A DNA stretch of 64,000 nucleotides from Mrakia gelida (Eukaryota > Basidiomycota > Tremellomycetes > Cystofilobasidiales > Mrakiaceae): positions 496,001-560,000 of the forward strand of contig BRON01000018.1 in the NCBI GenBank assembly GCA_024345305.1, in the 5' to 3' direction. The notes beneath the pieces were generated by a model that made no database searches, was not told the origin of the DNA, and saw nothing but the letters and a program-made list of their open reading frames with translations. Below are positions 33,067 to 44,556 of the stretch, in pieces; positions within the stretch are counted from its first letter, which is position 1; every line of letters begins with the position of its first letter. The translations under genes were made by a program, and so were the position numbers.

Positions 33067-36000
33067 ATGAGCGTCGAGAACTACGACGAGAAGAAGACGT
33101 ACGATCAGACTGATGTGACTGTCCTCGAGGCTGGAGGAGTCGAGGACGACGTGATGGTCGACGTGAGTTCTCTCGCTCTTCTCTCTCGTCACTCTCTTCG
33201 ACCACTGACTGACTCTTCATCCTTCTCACTCCCTCATCCAGGTCCACACCGGTATCAAAGATGGAGTCGAGCGAAACATGAAGTGCGCTCGCCTCTCCGC
33301 TCATTCGCGTTCGCTGTCGCTCGCTCTTGCCCACGCAAACTCACCTCTCCTTCTTCGATCTCTCTTCCTTCTCTCCAGGCAGCGACACGTTCAGATGATT
33401 GCCCTCGCTGGAACTCTCGGTACTGGTGTGTCTCCCATCTTCGCTGCTTCTGCAGAAGAAACCTGGTCGACTCGGAGAGACGAACCAAGCTCGAACGGAT
33501 GCTGACTTCGCCTGCATCTTCCTGCCTCGCTTCGCTTTCTCAGGTCTCTTCCTTGGATCAGGAAAGGCTATCGTTCGATCTGGTCCTGCTGGAGCGCTCA
33601 TGGCTTGTGAGTACCCCGACCCCGAACTCGAGGATGAATCGACGTCGACTCGAAGGAAAGAGGCGTTCGTTCTCTTATCGTCGAACCTGACTCGGGCCCT
33701 CTTGGTCTTCTTCCTCTCTTCTCTCTATGCAGACATGCTCGTCGGAAGTATCATCTGGGCTGTCATGCAGTCGCTTGGAGAGATGCTCGTGAGTCTTTGA
33801 CCTCTTCGAACGAAGGAGAGCAGAGAGTCGAGACGACGAGCTGACCAGCTTCGTCCTTTGTTCTCCTCCCTTCGACGTTCAGTGCTTCGCGTGCGTTCTT
33901 GTTCTCTCGTCCACACTCTGCCCTCCTCACTTCCGAGAGCTAACACTTCCTTCTCCTCGTCTCCATCGATCACAGTCCCATCACTGGTGGTTACGTGAGT
34001 ACTTTCCCTCTCCGTTCGAAACGAAGCTCTAGACGCGACGTCTGACCGTTTAACCTTCTTTTAATGATGCAGATATTCATGGCCGCTCGATACATCCACC
34101 CCAGTGCTGGATTTGCTCTCGGTTGGATGCAGTGGTACTCGGCCGTCATCTCGTGAGTGAACGCAGGTCGCGTCGCCGTCGCTCGAGCTGACCTCTCTCC
34201 TTCCTCCCAGTCTTCCCACCGAGATCATCTCGGCTGCTCTCATCATCGGCTACTGGACTGAGATGACCACTCCCAAGCTCGCTGGATTCATCACTTTGCT
34301 TCTCCTCTTGACCTCCTCCAGTACGTCTTCGTCCGACCTCTCGTTCCACGCGTCTTCTCCCTTCTGACCTCGTCCTTTTTTCTCTTTTCTTCTCAGTTAA
34401 TTTCTTCGGAGTCAGGTGGTTTGGAGAGAGTGAATTCTTCTTCGCTTGCATCAAGATCTGTCTCATTCTAGGTCTCATCCTAGCTGGTTTGATCGTCGAT
34501 CTTGGAGGAGGAGTGAGTCGCGTCGTTTTGCGCCTTCAACAGAGACTCTCATACTGACTCGACTTCCTTCATCGCGTCTCACAGCCTGACGGGAAGCGAC
34601 TTGGATTCACCTACTGGAAGAACGTAGGTTTGATCTCACTCGGCCTATCCTTCCGACAGCTACTTCGGTCCGATCTCACCTCTGACTTGACCTTCCCTTC
34701 ACGCTTTCTGGACCCAGCCCGGAGCTTTCGCTGCTTTCTTAGTACCTGGAAGCGTAGGAAAATTTCTAGGATTCTTCCGTTCTCTGTTGCAGGTACGTGT
34801 TTGGAAACCAGGCGAGCAAGAGCGAAGCGAGCAAGACGTTCCGTCGCGGAAGCTGACCTCTCTTCTTCTTTTGTTCTCCCTCGACTCTCGTTCACTCTAT
34901 CCCTCCCCCATCCCTCTCCCCTACCCTTCCTAGGCCGCATACTCGTATTCTGTGAGTCCCGAAAACGAAAACGGGAACCAAACCGACGGGAAGGGGAGGG
35001 GCGGGACGGAGGACGTCGGTTGACTGACTCTCTTCTCTCTCCCTCCAGGGTATGGAAGCCCTCGCGATGACCGTCGCTGAGGTCGACAACCCACGCAAAT
35101 CTATGACAAAAGCGGTTAGCCGAATTTTCGTCCGAATCGCCTTCTTCTACATCTGCGTGAGTCCGAGCTCGAGGTCGCGTCGAAATTCCGTCCCGTTTTG
35201 ATTCGCGCCCGCTGACCTCTCCTTGTCTTCTCCCTCTCCGTTCGCCTCTCTCAGGGTATCCTCATCGTCGGAATGCTCGTTCCCTCTACCGACTCTCACC
35301 TCCTTCAATCTACTGGAACTGCTGCCTCCTCTCCCTTCGTCATCGCCTTCACTCGAGCTGGAATCAAGGGTCTTCCCTCCGTCGTGAGTCCTCGTTTCTC
35401 TTCGCGACCGTTGTCTTTCTTCGGCTCTTCTGACACGACCTCCTCCTTTTCTTCTCGCAGATCAACGCTGGAGTCCTCACCTCTGCCTTCTCCGCTGGAA
35501 ACTCAGGTCTCTACGGATCCTCTCGAATCATCTACGGTCTCGCCGTTCGAGGACAGGCTCCCAAGATCCTCGCTCGAACCACCAAGTCCGGTCTTCCTAT
35601 CGTACGTCTTCGTTCTGTCCCATCTCGTCCATCTTCAGTCCTCAGCGTCTGACGTCGTCCTTTTTACAGACCGCTCTCTGCTTCTCCGTCGTCTGGATTC
35701 TTCTCGCGTTCATGTCCCTCTCCGACGGAGCTGCTACCGTCCTCAACTGGCTCTCGAACCTCACCTCCAGTGAGTCTTCGCGCGTTCGTCTGTTTCGTTT
35801 TGCGAGCTACAGTTGACTGACGCGTCTGCCCTCTCGTCTTCAGTCGCCACCTTCATCGCTTGGGCCACCATCTGTGTCGCTTTCCTTCGATTCAAGGCCG
35901 CCTCGGATGCTCAAGGACGAGAGCGACTCGGAGGAAAGTACCTCGCCAACAGGTTCCAGCCATGGCGTGAGTTCTCTTCCTCCTCTCGTTCTTGAAAGGC

Positions 36001-36494
36001 GTTGAAAGAAACGACTCGAAGTCTGACTTCCGATCTTTCCTTCGACGTAGCCGCGTACTGGTCTCTCGCCTGGTGTGTCATCATTGTCATCTTCAACGGG
36101 TTCTCCGTCTTCATCAAGGGAAACTGGGACGTCTCGGAGTTCGTTATCAGCTACATCAACATCGTACGTCCTCCCTCCTTTGACGCTGCGACGCGACGAG
36201 ATCCTCTTCCCTTCACTGACTCTTTTACCGCTCCCTCTTGCTTCATCTCAGCCCATCTTCGGAGGTCTCTTCCTCGGTCACTGGCTCTTCACTGGTCGAC
36301 AGCCTTTCCCCTCGGCCCTTGAGATCGATTTGGTTTCGAACGTGAGTCGCGTCGTCTCCTCCGCTCTCGTTCCCTCTTGACTTCTTCTGACATTTCTCTC
36401 TCTCTCTCTCACACAGGTCCCTGGAACGGAGATTGACCATGACAGCAAACCCCCTGCTACGAAGTTCGGCAAGTTCATGAACTGGGTCTTCTAA
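33067..36494 (+). CDS. Amino-acid permease, general (GAP1-like) family
   Basis: A 12-span plasma-membrane amino-acid/proton symporter of the fungal APC/YAT family. About 19 exons join in frame. Family hallmarks are visible: VHTGIKDGVERNMKQRHVQMIALAGTLGTGLFLGSG at TM1, GPAGALMAYMLVGSIIWAVMQSLGEML, FAPITGGY, YSAVISLPTEIISAALIIGYW, GYWxE and INFFGVRWFGESEF, then GMEALAMTVAEVDNPRKSM, SAGNSGLYGSSRIIYGLAVRGQAPKIL and the C-terminal FGKFMNWVF. The soluble N-terminus is short (about 45 residues) and Lys/Asp-rich, where ubiquitin-controlled turnover usually acts. One exon is only 8 nt (TGCTTCGC near 33884). Substrate specificity cannot be read from the sequence. Confidence 0.92.
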
Positions 36495-37125
36495 AAGTGG
36501 TCGCTTTTTCCATGCGTCGCTTCGACAACTTTTTCTCTTCTTCTCCTTTTAGGTCTTCGGTCTTCTTTCCTCGTTCGTACATCGTTGTAGTTTCTCGATT
36601 TCTTATACAGTTGTACCGGTCTGCCGCGTCTAGATTTTCATGAAACCCTTTCTCGTCTCTTGCTAGGAACGAGGAACATTGAGGAAAGAGCGACGAGGCT
36701 CGCACGACGCTGTTCCCCTTCCCTGCGAGTGAGCCCAGACTCGTCTCTCACTACACCTAGTATCTCTCAAATTAGAGAAGCAGTCCTCGGCTGCATCTCA
36801 GTGGTCTCTCTGTTAGCGAAGTGTTGGAGTTGAGTCGGACGACGCGTCGACGAAGAGCCTTCGTCCCTTGCTCCCCAAGCCTCCTCCCCAATCGCTCCCT
36901 TTTCGCTCAATCTTTCGAGCATGATGGTTTCTCATCCTCTCAAGGGACTTCGATTTTGCTCCCAGGTAGCAGAAAAGGTCATGCTGAGAAGGCTCATTCG
37001 GCCGTCTTACGCGATAAGCTCGTAAGTTCGACCATCGATGACCTTCCTCCTGCTCCCTCCTCCCCAACGACTTCCATCCAATCGCTCCTTCCACCCTTCT
37101 CGAGCGGCCACCTCCCACACCAGGC
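36495..37125. other. Intergenic region downstream of permease
   Basis: About 630 bp holding the permease 3' UTR (T-rich from 36500) and the leader of the next gene. No gene seen. Confidence 0.5.
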
Positions 37126-38481
37126 ATGTCACAATATCACCCTCCGTCCTCCGCTCGATATCAAGCTCAGCAACCTCCAGTAGAAGCCTCGTCGTCGGGC
37201 TCGATCCCTCGCAACTCCCTCCTCCTCTCTTCCCATTCGAGCATCCTCGACGAAGACGATCTCTCCTTCTCCATCGCTCCTCGCAGGACTCCATCTCGAC
37301 CCCCCCAACAGTCCACGTCCACGTCCTCATACCAGCACCCAACCTCGTCCTACTACCAGCAAAGCCAGAGTCAAGCATGGTCGATGGTCCTCCCAACTCC
37401 GCTGCAACCTCCTCCCTCCTGCTCGACAGCCCCCTCAGCCTCACCTTCCTCCCTGATGCCCATGCCCTCACACGATGGACTAGGGAACTTCGCATCTCCC
37501 TCAGGGATGGGTACCACGAACAGTCGATCTCTCTGGGAGGAGGAGAGCTTCAGTGGAACCGAGACGGACTTAGGCGGAGGAGGATGGAGTCAGGTCTCGA
37601 TTAGCGGTGGGGAGGACCTCGACGCTGCTTCCTCATCCTCTGGATCGTCAGGAGGAGGAAGACGAAGGGACTACAGGGAGAAGAGGACCAGGGGAAAAGC
37701 AGGATCCTCGTCAACCATGTCTATCAGTTCGTCGCTGCTGGAGGGGCTGGACACGGAGGGACTCTCAGAAATGAGCTTGTCTCCTCCCTCCCTCGACGTC
37801 GAAGTCGACGACGACCCTCACCGAACCTCCTCCATGTCAAGAGTGCCCACCCTCCTCGCCCTTCACCAACAACCCCCATCTACCCTCCCCATCTCTCGAC
37901 CCTACCATCGTCCTCCCCAACAACCCTCAGGCCCACCCCTCCAACCCCATTCGCAAGCCAGAACTCTCATCGATTCCGAGAGGTTCGAACTCCTCCTCTC
38001 CCTCTCCCCGTCGGCGATCTCAGCAGGAATCCGACCTCTTCTACTTCCTCCCTCTTCCCCCCCAACCCTTCCAACCTCTTCGTTCATCGCATCTTCCCCA
38101 CTCCTCGGACCATTCAAATCGACCTGCTTCGTCCCTCCCCTTCTCCTCTCCCTCCTCTCCCTCGACATGGACTCCGAACTCCTTTCCCTCCTTCACCACA
38201 ACCCTTCCTTGAACAACTCCACCCAACCACCACTATGGCACGCTCTCTTCCTCACTCCTCCCTCACTGGACTCGTCGTCGAGCTCTCCGCCGAGCGAGAG
38301 CTTGTCACTCGAAGGTCTGTTCGAACGCGTTCGACGCGCCGGTCGCACGAGCTTGAACTTCGGGAGGCGGCTTGGGGAGGGAGAGGATGCTCTGGAGGAG
38401 GAAGAGGAGGAAGGTTTCGTGCTAGGGAGGTGGAAGTGGAGGGAAGGCTGGAGAGGTTTGGTCGTCGGTTGGACGGGCTGA
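37126..38481 (+). CDS. Ser/Pro-rich orphan protein, single exon
   Basis: An unbroken 451-codon frame with no need for introns, unusual in this window. The N-terminal half is low-complexity (Ser, Pro, Gln) with charged islands such as LLEGLDTEGLSEMSLSPPSLDVEVDDDP. The C-terminal part is more structured: ERFELLLSLSPSAISAGIRPLLL, PFKSTCFVPPLLLSLLSLDMDSELLSLLHHNP and an acidic run EEEEEEG followed by Trp-rich LGRWKWREGWRGLVVGW. No family recognised. A regulatory, partly disordered protein is an inference from composition. The opposite strand is also open in places, but the start context and composition favour this strand. Confidence 0.55.
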   Translation: MSQYHPPSSARYQAQQPPVEASSSGSIPRNSLLLSSHSSILDEDDLSFSIAPRRTPSRPPQQSTSTSSYQHPTSSYYQQSQSQAWSMVLPTPLQPPPSCSTAPSASPSSLMPMPSHDGLGNFASPSGMGTTNSRSLWEEESFSGTETDLGGGGWSQVSISGGEDLDAASSSSGSSGGGRRRDYREKRTRGKAGSSSTMSISSSLLEGLDTEGLSEMSLSPPSLDVEVDDDPHRTSSMSRVPTLLALHQQPPSTLPISRPYHRPPQQPSGPPLQPHSQARTLIDSERFELLLSLSPSAISAGIRPLLLPPSSPPTLPTSSFIASSPLLGPFKSTCFVPPLLLSLLSLDMDSELLSLLHHNPSLNNSTQPPLWHALFLTPPSLDSSSSSPPSESLSLEGLFERVRRAGRTSLNFGRRLGEGEDALEEEEEEGFVLGRWKWREGWRGLVVGWTG

Positions 38482-38892
38482 TGGTCTCGGGTCTTCGTTC
38501 GTCGCGTCTCTTTCGGTTTGCCGCTGCTCCTGTACCACTATTCCTTCGAAGGCACGACCCATTCGGTCTGCTGTCCCTTTGTATCTCTACTCCGCTCTAC
38601 TCTGCGATGTATCTGTACCGCCGCGGTTGGGAATCAGGAGAGTGAGAGAGCTAGAGAACCGTCATCAAAATTCGTAAAACGCGTTTCTCCCAACTCAGCA
38701 CCAGCAAACGCCCTCTTCTCCCGCAACTCAGGAGAAGAGAATAAAAGGAAACACCAACACCAGTCCCACTAACTCTATAGAGAAGCTTCGGCTGAAGCCT
38801 TCCCTGTCTAAATTGTCTAGCGACGAAACCCTCGACCCTCAACCCTCCCAACGAACGAACGACCAGATGAAGCGAGCGAGTGAGATGCTGCT
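38482..38892. other. Convergent intergenic region
   Basis: About 410 bp between the orphan gene and the convergent ZNF706-like gene. No gene seen. Confidence 0.45.
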
Positions 38893-39837
38893 TTACTTGG
38901 TGACCTTCTTGGAGATCTTGGTGGAAGGAGGAGCGGCGGCGGCGACGGCGGCGACCATGGCATCGAAGTCGGGTCGGGGGAGGGCTGAGGTGGAGGAGGA
39001 AGGGGAGAGGAGGGAGGGAGGTGTGAGCTCGACGTTCGATGGCAAAGGGAGCGTTTGTGCAGAAGAGATAGGGACGGAGAACTAACCGCTCTGTGAGATG
39101 AGAAGGGATCCGAAGAGAAAGGCGAGGAGTGAAAGAACGGACGAAAAAAAGGTCAGCGAACGAGCTCACCGAGGCGAGGCGAACAGCGAGGGCTGAAAGC
39201 AAGGAAGGAAGGTCGACGTTCGAGACGACGATCGAATCCCCAGCGCTAGTGAGCGAAGCAGAAGAGAAGAGCACTTACGTGCTTAGCATCCCAGTGCTCG
39301 CTGAAAACGAGAAGAAGAGGAAAAAGTCAAAACAAGGAGGTCAGCACGTTGAGCTCTTCCCTCGCTGTCTCTCTCCCATGCTCGAGCTCATCCACGTTCC
39401 TTCCCTGCCCGCCCCCGACATCTCCAAAGACTCACACGAGGTTGTTCCTGTTGGCCGTAGGGAGCTTGCAAGCAGGGCACACGAGCTTCACTGTTTATCA
39501 CCAAAACCAACGAGGGAAGAGGGGAATGGAAGACGAGGTCAGCTTTTTTCAGTTTCGTTCGAGCTCAACTTCTGAAAAACAGGATGTCGCCGAAAACCCT
39601 TCCTTCCTTCGCTGACTGATCTCTCCAAAGCCATCCAAGAGACCTCTTCATACACCCATCGTCCACCCGAGATTCCCATCATCCAGCCGGGATTCCAAAG
39701 AAGAAAGTACGAGTTCAAGACGCTTGAGACTCACAGGAGAGGGACTGAGACTTCAGGTTACTGTTGCCACCGGCAGCCTTCTTGAGAGCTTCGGCATTCT
39801 TTTGTTGCGACTGAACTTTTTGAAGACCTCGAGCCAT
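38893..39837 (-). CDS. ZNF706/At2g23090-like small zinc-finger protein
   Basis: The start at 39837 reads MARGLQKVQSQQKNAEALKK, the hallmark N-terminus of this small eukaryotic family (Ser-Gln-Gln-Lys-Asn). A second exon supplies LKLVCPACKLPTANRNNLV and a third EHWDAKH, together a single C2H2 finger (CxxC...HxxxxH). A fourth exon, after the TTTCAG acceptor near 39202, continues PSLFASP; the final exon ends RPDFDAMVAAVAAAAPPSTK and a Lys-rich tail with a stop at 38893-38895. The join to the last exon needs one more small exon or a shifted acceptor (see findings). The family's function is poorly known. About 100 residues. Confidence 0.7.
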
Positions 39838-40209
39838 GGTAGATGAGAGATTGAGGGTAGGAGGTGGGGTCGAGAGGGGAGGGTGTGAGAGGACGAAGGA
39901 AGGGAGGGAAGAGCGTTTCGAAAAGCCGGGTGAAGGCGGCACAGCCCTAGTGGCGATTCTGTGAAGTTTTCTCGATTTGGATTTTCGAGGCGCAGGATAC
40001 CGTCGATGAGGAGAGAGGTCGCCCTTGGGACTCAGAGACGCTGGGGTCTCGTTTGAGCGCCTCAGGAAGGAGGGAAGAGGTGAGCTCGCGTCCTCCGTTC
40101 GTCCGAAGTCGCGTCTTCTCGACCCTCGATCTGTTTTCGTCTTCCCACGCGCCCAGATATACGAGATGAGACATATATAGTCGGCCTCCAAGGTCATCTT
40201 CGAGACTAT
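39838..40209. promoter_or_regulatory. Upstream region of ZNF706-like gene
   Basis: 370 bp between two genes in the same orientation. A TATATA element occurs at about 40174-40180, roughly 340 bp upstream of the ATG at 39837. CT-rich on the minus strand close to the start. Confidence 0.4.
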
Positions 40210-41567
40210 CTACACCTGCTCCACCTCCTTGATTCCTCCGAACGCCTGCGCGATCAAGTCGCGCGAGACGATGATCTTCTGCCCTCGCGCTGCTGCCACG
40301 GCGAGCTCCTCGGGCTTCGGAGGTCCCACGTCGATTCGACGAGTCACTCCCTTGCCATCGCGTCCGATAGGGAGGTAGAGAGCGACGAGTTTCGAGACAC
40401 CTGGAGCGAGACGAGGGGAGAAGGGAGATCGGTCAGTCGTCGATTCGAGACGCGTGCGAGACACGAGCTGGCATCTCCCCCTGAGCAGCAACGACCACGA
40501 CATCCTCCTGGTGGAGAGAAGGGACCGCCTCGAAGGGGTGAAGAGGGATGAAAAGGAATCAAGCTCACGTCCATCGGGGTTCTTCGTCTCGGTCGCGACT
40601 CCCACATCGACGACGGCTCCATCCTCCCTGAGGACCCACTTCATCAACGAGTCCTTCTTGGTCTTGATCTTCATCCTCCCACTCGGTCTCAGACTCTTGA
40701 TCTGAACGATGGAGCTCTTGGCCCATCCTTGAAGGAGTCCAACAGGGAGTCCGACGCAGACGACGGTGAGGAGGAAGAACGTCCAGTAAGGAGGCTTGTA
40801 GGGGGCGAGGTCTAGATCGACGTGTTTTTGGATGGGGATGGAGTCGGAGTCGGTGGTGGTGTCTTCAACGAAGTCGGTGGGAGGGATGTAGGATTGACGG
40901 GAGGAGAGAGGGAGAGGGGTCGAGGAGGGGGAGGGAGTGCGAGGAGGGAGAGGTTTGGGGAGGATGAAGGTCGTTCCGGATTGGAGATCGATGAGGCAGA
41001 CTCTGTAGCAGCAGTAGACGAGAGGAGTAAGAAAGGGGGTCAGAGAAAGAAGTAGAGGCGAGGAGAAGCGAATGGAAACGAAGGGAGATGTTCGAGAAGA
41101 ACGAGGAGACGAGGGAGAGAGCGACGAACAAGCAAACGATCTGAGAGACCAGGAATCCCCAGATGAGACCGTTGGATTGACCGGAGGGACGGTTGAAGAC
41201 TGTTCGTCTAAAAAGCGAGGTTGGGATATATATGTGTTAGCGCGACGTTCAGAGAGAAGAACGAAACGAGATCGAAGCTCACTCACTCCTCCTGATCTTC
41301 CTGTCCCTTCTCCTTGCTCTGAGTCCAACCTGTTCCAGCGAGCGTATCGAGACGAAGTTGCTCTACAGCCTTGTCGGCTTTGATCTGGGCTAACGATCGA
41401 AGAGGTGGTCGGACTTTGGGGGTGGGAGTGGGAGTCGTGGGAGAGGAAGGAGTCGAGGAGGAGGATCGAAGGAGGAAGGGAAGGGCGAGAGGTCGGGAGG
41501 AGGAGGACGGGAGGCGAAGGGCTGTCGACCGAGGGAGAGATCGAAGGAGGGATCGCTGAAAGGACAT
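40210..41567 (-). CDS. Two-TM membrane protein, probably mitochondrial, unknown family
   Basis: The start at 41567 gives MSFQRSLLRSLPRSTALRLPSS, an Arg/Ser/Leu-rich presequence-like end. Exon 1 runs to 41287. Exon 2 contains a hydrophobic span (LIWGFLVSQIVCLFVALSLVSSFF). A long exon follows with LIDLQSGTTFILPKPLPPR, an acidic linker, a second span YWTFFLLTVVCVGLPVGLLQGW and KKDSLMKWVLREDGAVVDVGVATETKNPDG. The last exon reads VSKLVALYLPIGRDGKGVTRRIDVGPPKPEELAVAAARGQ and ends at 40210. The splice between the first span and LIDLQSG is uncertain. I do not recognise the family; a mitochondrial inner-membrane protein is inferred from the N-terminus. It is divergent from the RING gene. Confidence 0.65.
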
Positions 41568-41807
41568 GGTAGAAAGAGATCCGGATGTATATATCCTCCT
41601 TTTGGGTGCTGATGGTTTGAGGGAAGAGGTGATGAGAGGGAACGTCAGGTCGAAAAGGAAAAAGGCCGAGCTCATTCGACTTTCGTTCTCCTTCACTTCC
41701 TTCCCTTTTTTTCTTTGCTTTCCTTCGCTTCTCTCTTTAAACGGCCACGAGCCCTCAGCCAACCAACCTTCCCCTCTCCTGCTCCCTCTCCCTTCCCTTT
41801 CGTCGCG
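41568..41807. promoter_or_regulatory. Bidirectional promoter, membrane protein / RING protein
   Basis: 240 bp between divergent starts. A TATATA element at about 41588-41594 lies very close to the minus-strand ATG. Confidence 0.45.
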
Positions 41808-43666
41808 ATGGCCGAATGCGGAATCTGCCTCGGATCCCTGTTTGAACACGAACCACCCATCGCTTCCTCCTCCTCCCAACTCCCCCTCCTTATCGAACGG
41901 AAGGTCGTGTCTCTCGTCTGCGGTCACGTCTACCACGAGGACTGCATCAACGCCTGGTTCAAGGAAAAGGGGAGACCGGCCAACTGGAGGTGCATCAGCG
42001 GATGTGGTCAGAAACCGACGACAGCTTCAACGAGGGTCCTCTACTTCGGAGGGAATCCGTGGGAGGAAGCAGAGAGGGAGTTCAGGAATCCAGGAGGAGG
42101 AGTCAAGGGGAAAGCGAAGGAGTTAGCAGGGAAGGTTAGCGAGCTGAGCATAGAGTCGAGTGGGAAGGAGATGCAGAGGATACTCGGTCTCGGAGGAGTC
42201 GCAGAGTTGATCACGGAGATGAAGAGGTTCAAAGACGAGGAGTGGGTGGAACTCGGTCAGGACGACGAGCTACGAGTGAGTTCAAGGGTCTCATCTGAGC
42301 TTGTATAGACACCGAGATATCTTCCTCGCATAGTAGGCAGTGTCTCCTACACTTCTATACGCCTTTGACGCGTCGATTTCGAAGCTCAAAGCTGACCTCT
42401 CTCGCGCCTTCCCTTCCCTCCCTCCCTCCCCAGTCCAACCTCACCTCCCTCACCTCCTCTCTCAACTGCCTCCTCCCGAAACTCCACTACTCCTACAAGA
42501 CCGATTCCCTCATCCAAACCATCTCTGAACTCGAACGCAAACTCGAAGACGCCGTCTCGAATCGACAATCCGACCTCGACTCCCTCGCGAAACAACACGC
42601 CGACAAGGTCGTCAAGTTGGGTCAACAAGCTCTCGTCAAGCTCCACTTGGAAGAGGATCGTTGGAAACATCAGAGGAAGAAGGACAAGGAGGAGAGGAGG
42701 GAGGAGCAGGCTAGGCACAGCATTGATAAGAAAGGGCTAGAGCAGCTGGTCGAGAGGTTGAAGCAGGAGAAGAGGGTGCTGTCGAGGTGAGCTCTTCGTT
42801 TCGTTTCCCTTCTCCTTCGTTGATGCGTCTCGAGCGCAAAGACTGATGGACTCCCCTCTCGTCCCTTGCCTACCTCCTTCCAGCCAAGTGGGCAAACTCG
42901 AGGATTCGGCGAACCAGCGAGAAGGGACTTTGGTTACTCAACGGTTGGAGGTTCGTTCGCTCGCGTTCTTCGTTTCTCGGTCGCGTCGAGTCTCGTCTCT
43001 CGTCTCGCTGAGTATCTGACACTCTTTCTTTTCATCCCTTATCCAGATCGTCAAGCTCAGGGCAAAGCTCATTGCTCAGAAGGAGTCCGTCAAGAGGCTC
43101 GAGGAGGAGAAGTTGAACTCGACGCTCGTCTCGAAATCGAAACCGAAACCTCGGAAGGAGGACGTCGACGACGAGGGGAACTTCTTCAGCGACATCAGCG
43201 ACGAGGTGGAGCAGGGTGATGAGAGTATGGAGGTTGCGGATATGAGCTACACATCTGAGCACGCGCCGAGTCGATCTGTTCGTCCCTCCCCCTTTGCTCC
43301 CTCGCCGACGCTCCCTCCGACTCGCTCCCTCGTTCTCGCTCCTCACTCTCACCGCCAACTGATCTATCATCATCTGTTTCCTTCTTTCTCTCGCAGACTA
43401 CGACGTCCTACGAAATCTCAGCCTCCTCCTCCAAGGTCCTCCAAACTTCCAACGTCAACCGTTCGACCATCTCCTTCGACCCCTCATACATCTCCTCTAA
43501 CTCCAACAAACGAAAAGCTCCCTCCGACGGCTTCTCCTCCGGTTCTCGTAGCAACAAGATGCCTCCTCCGAAACTCCTTCCTACTCAATCAAGCACGACG
43601 TCTTCGCTCTTCAAGACAGGGTCGAGCTCAACTTTCGCTCTCGGTCGAAAGGTCTCGCGACGCTAG
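41808..43666 (+). CDS. RING-finger protein with coiled coil
   Basis: Probable E3 ubiquitin ligase. The N-terminus has CGICLGSLF, then LVCGHVYHEDCINAWF and a WRCISGCGQKP segment, matching a C3H-type RING with a loop insertion before the Cys-x-His pair. A long coiled coil follows: DSLIQTISELERKLEDAVSNRQSDLDSLAKQHADKV, then a Lys/Glu-rich helix to KQEKRVL, another helix (QVGKLEDSANQREGTLVTQRLE, IVKLRAKLIAQKESVKRLEEEKL) and an acidic patch FFSDISDEVEQGDE. The C-terminus is Ser-rich with basic motifs (NKRKAPSDG, ALGRKVSRR). Layout resembles TRAIP/NOPO ligases, which act at the replication fork, but I cannot confirm that. Six exons, all in frame: 41808-42275, 42434-42786 and smaller ones to 43666. 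Confidence 0.78.
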
Positions 43667-44556
43667 GAGCTTGGGTCGTTGGAGGACGACGGAGGAGGGA
43701 GGGGTAGGATCTTGGCTAGCAGATTTTGTAGAGGAGTGTAGGGCTTGGGGGTCGGAAGGAAGGAGCCAGGGCTGAAGTCGGAAGATGGGCTGAAGAGGGT
43801 CGGGGCCTGTTGCTTTTGTTGTTTGTACGTTGTTCTCGTTTCTTCTGCTTCACGACCTACTCCTTCACCTTCCCTCCGAGCCCAGCCTTTCCTCTCTCGC
43901 TCATGTCTCGCACACTTCCTTCCCACCTCGACGAGTCTCCTTCCCCTGCTCGTTCAACAGACAAGAAAAATCCACGAACGCGAACCATGTGAACCGAACG
44001 CCTCTCCCTCCCCTCTCCTGTCCTGTCTCTTTGCGCGGGCCGTCAGAAACTGCGCTGCATAGATTGCCTCGGAAGGTGGGCTGAACTTTGTACGGGGCTG
44101 AAGGAGAGAAGGAAGATGTTCGATGGAGAGGACGATCTCCACGAGTCTGGAAAGAACAAGAAGAAGACGCGTCGGTCGTTCGGTAAACTGAAGCGGCGAG
44201 GAGGAACGAGTTCGAAAGTCGGGTAGATGGGCTGAATCCTGATCCTTCCTCCTTGTTTGTGAAACTTTCTAGCTCTACCGAGGTCAAACACTGCTACCCC
44301 TGCTGGACGACCCAGGTCACACGTCCACCGTCTTCCTTCACCTCGCTCGCGCACTTCTTCTTCCCGTCTCCAACTCCTTCTCAGCCCGTCCTTCCTTTTC
44401 TCTGCTGGTGAGTCTTTTCGTTCTTGATCTCTACGAGCATCAGATTTATCGCTGCCTGACCCTCCCTCCTTTTGGTCCCTTTGTTCAGAAAAAAACAGAG
44501 TCGTCATTTTGGCCCTCGCTCAGCCTCGCCCAAACTCCTCCCTCTCCTCGCCTGCG
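43667..44556. other. Intergenic region upstream of the C2H2 gene
   Basis: About 890 bp. CT-rich tracts at 43860-43960 and 44330-44400 and a GTGAGT...TTCAG pair (44408-44488) suggest a leader with one intron for the next gene. No coding region supported. Confidence 0.45.

Noticed and set aside
43901..44287. Minus-strand 128-codon frame between RING and C2H2 genes
   Set aside because: No recognisable protein pattern and no splice or leader context; it probably lies in UTR or promoter sequence.
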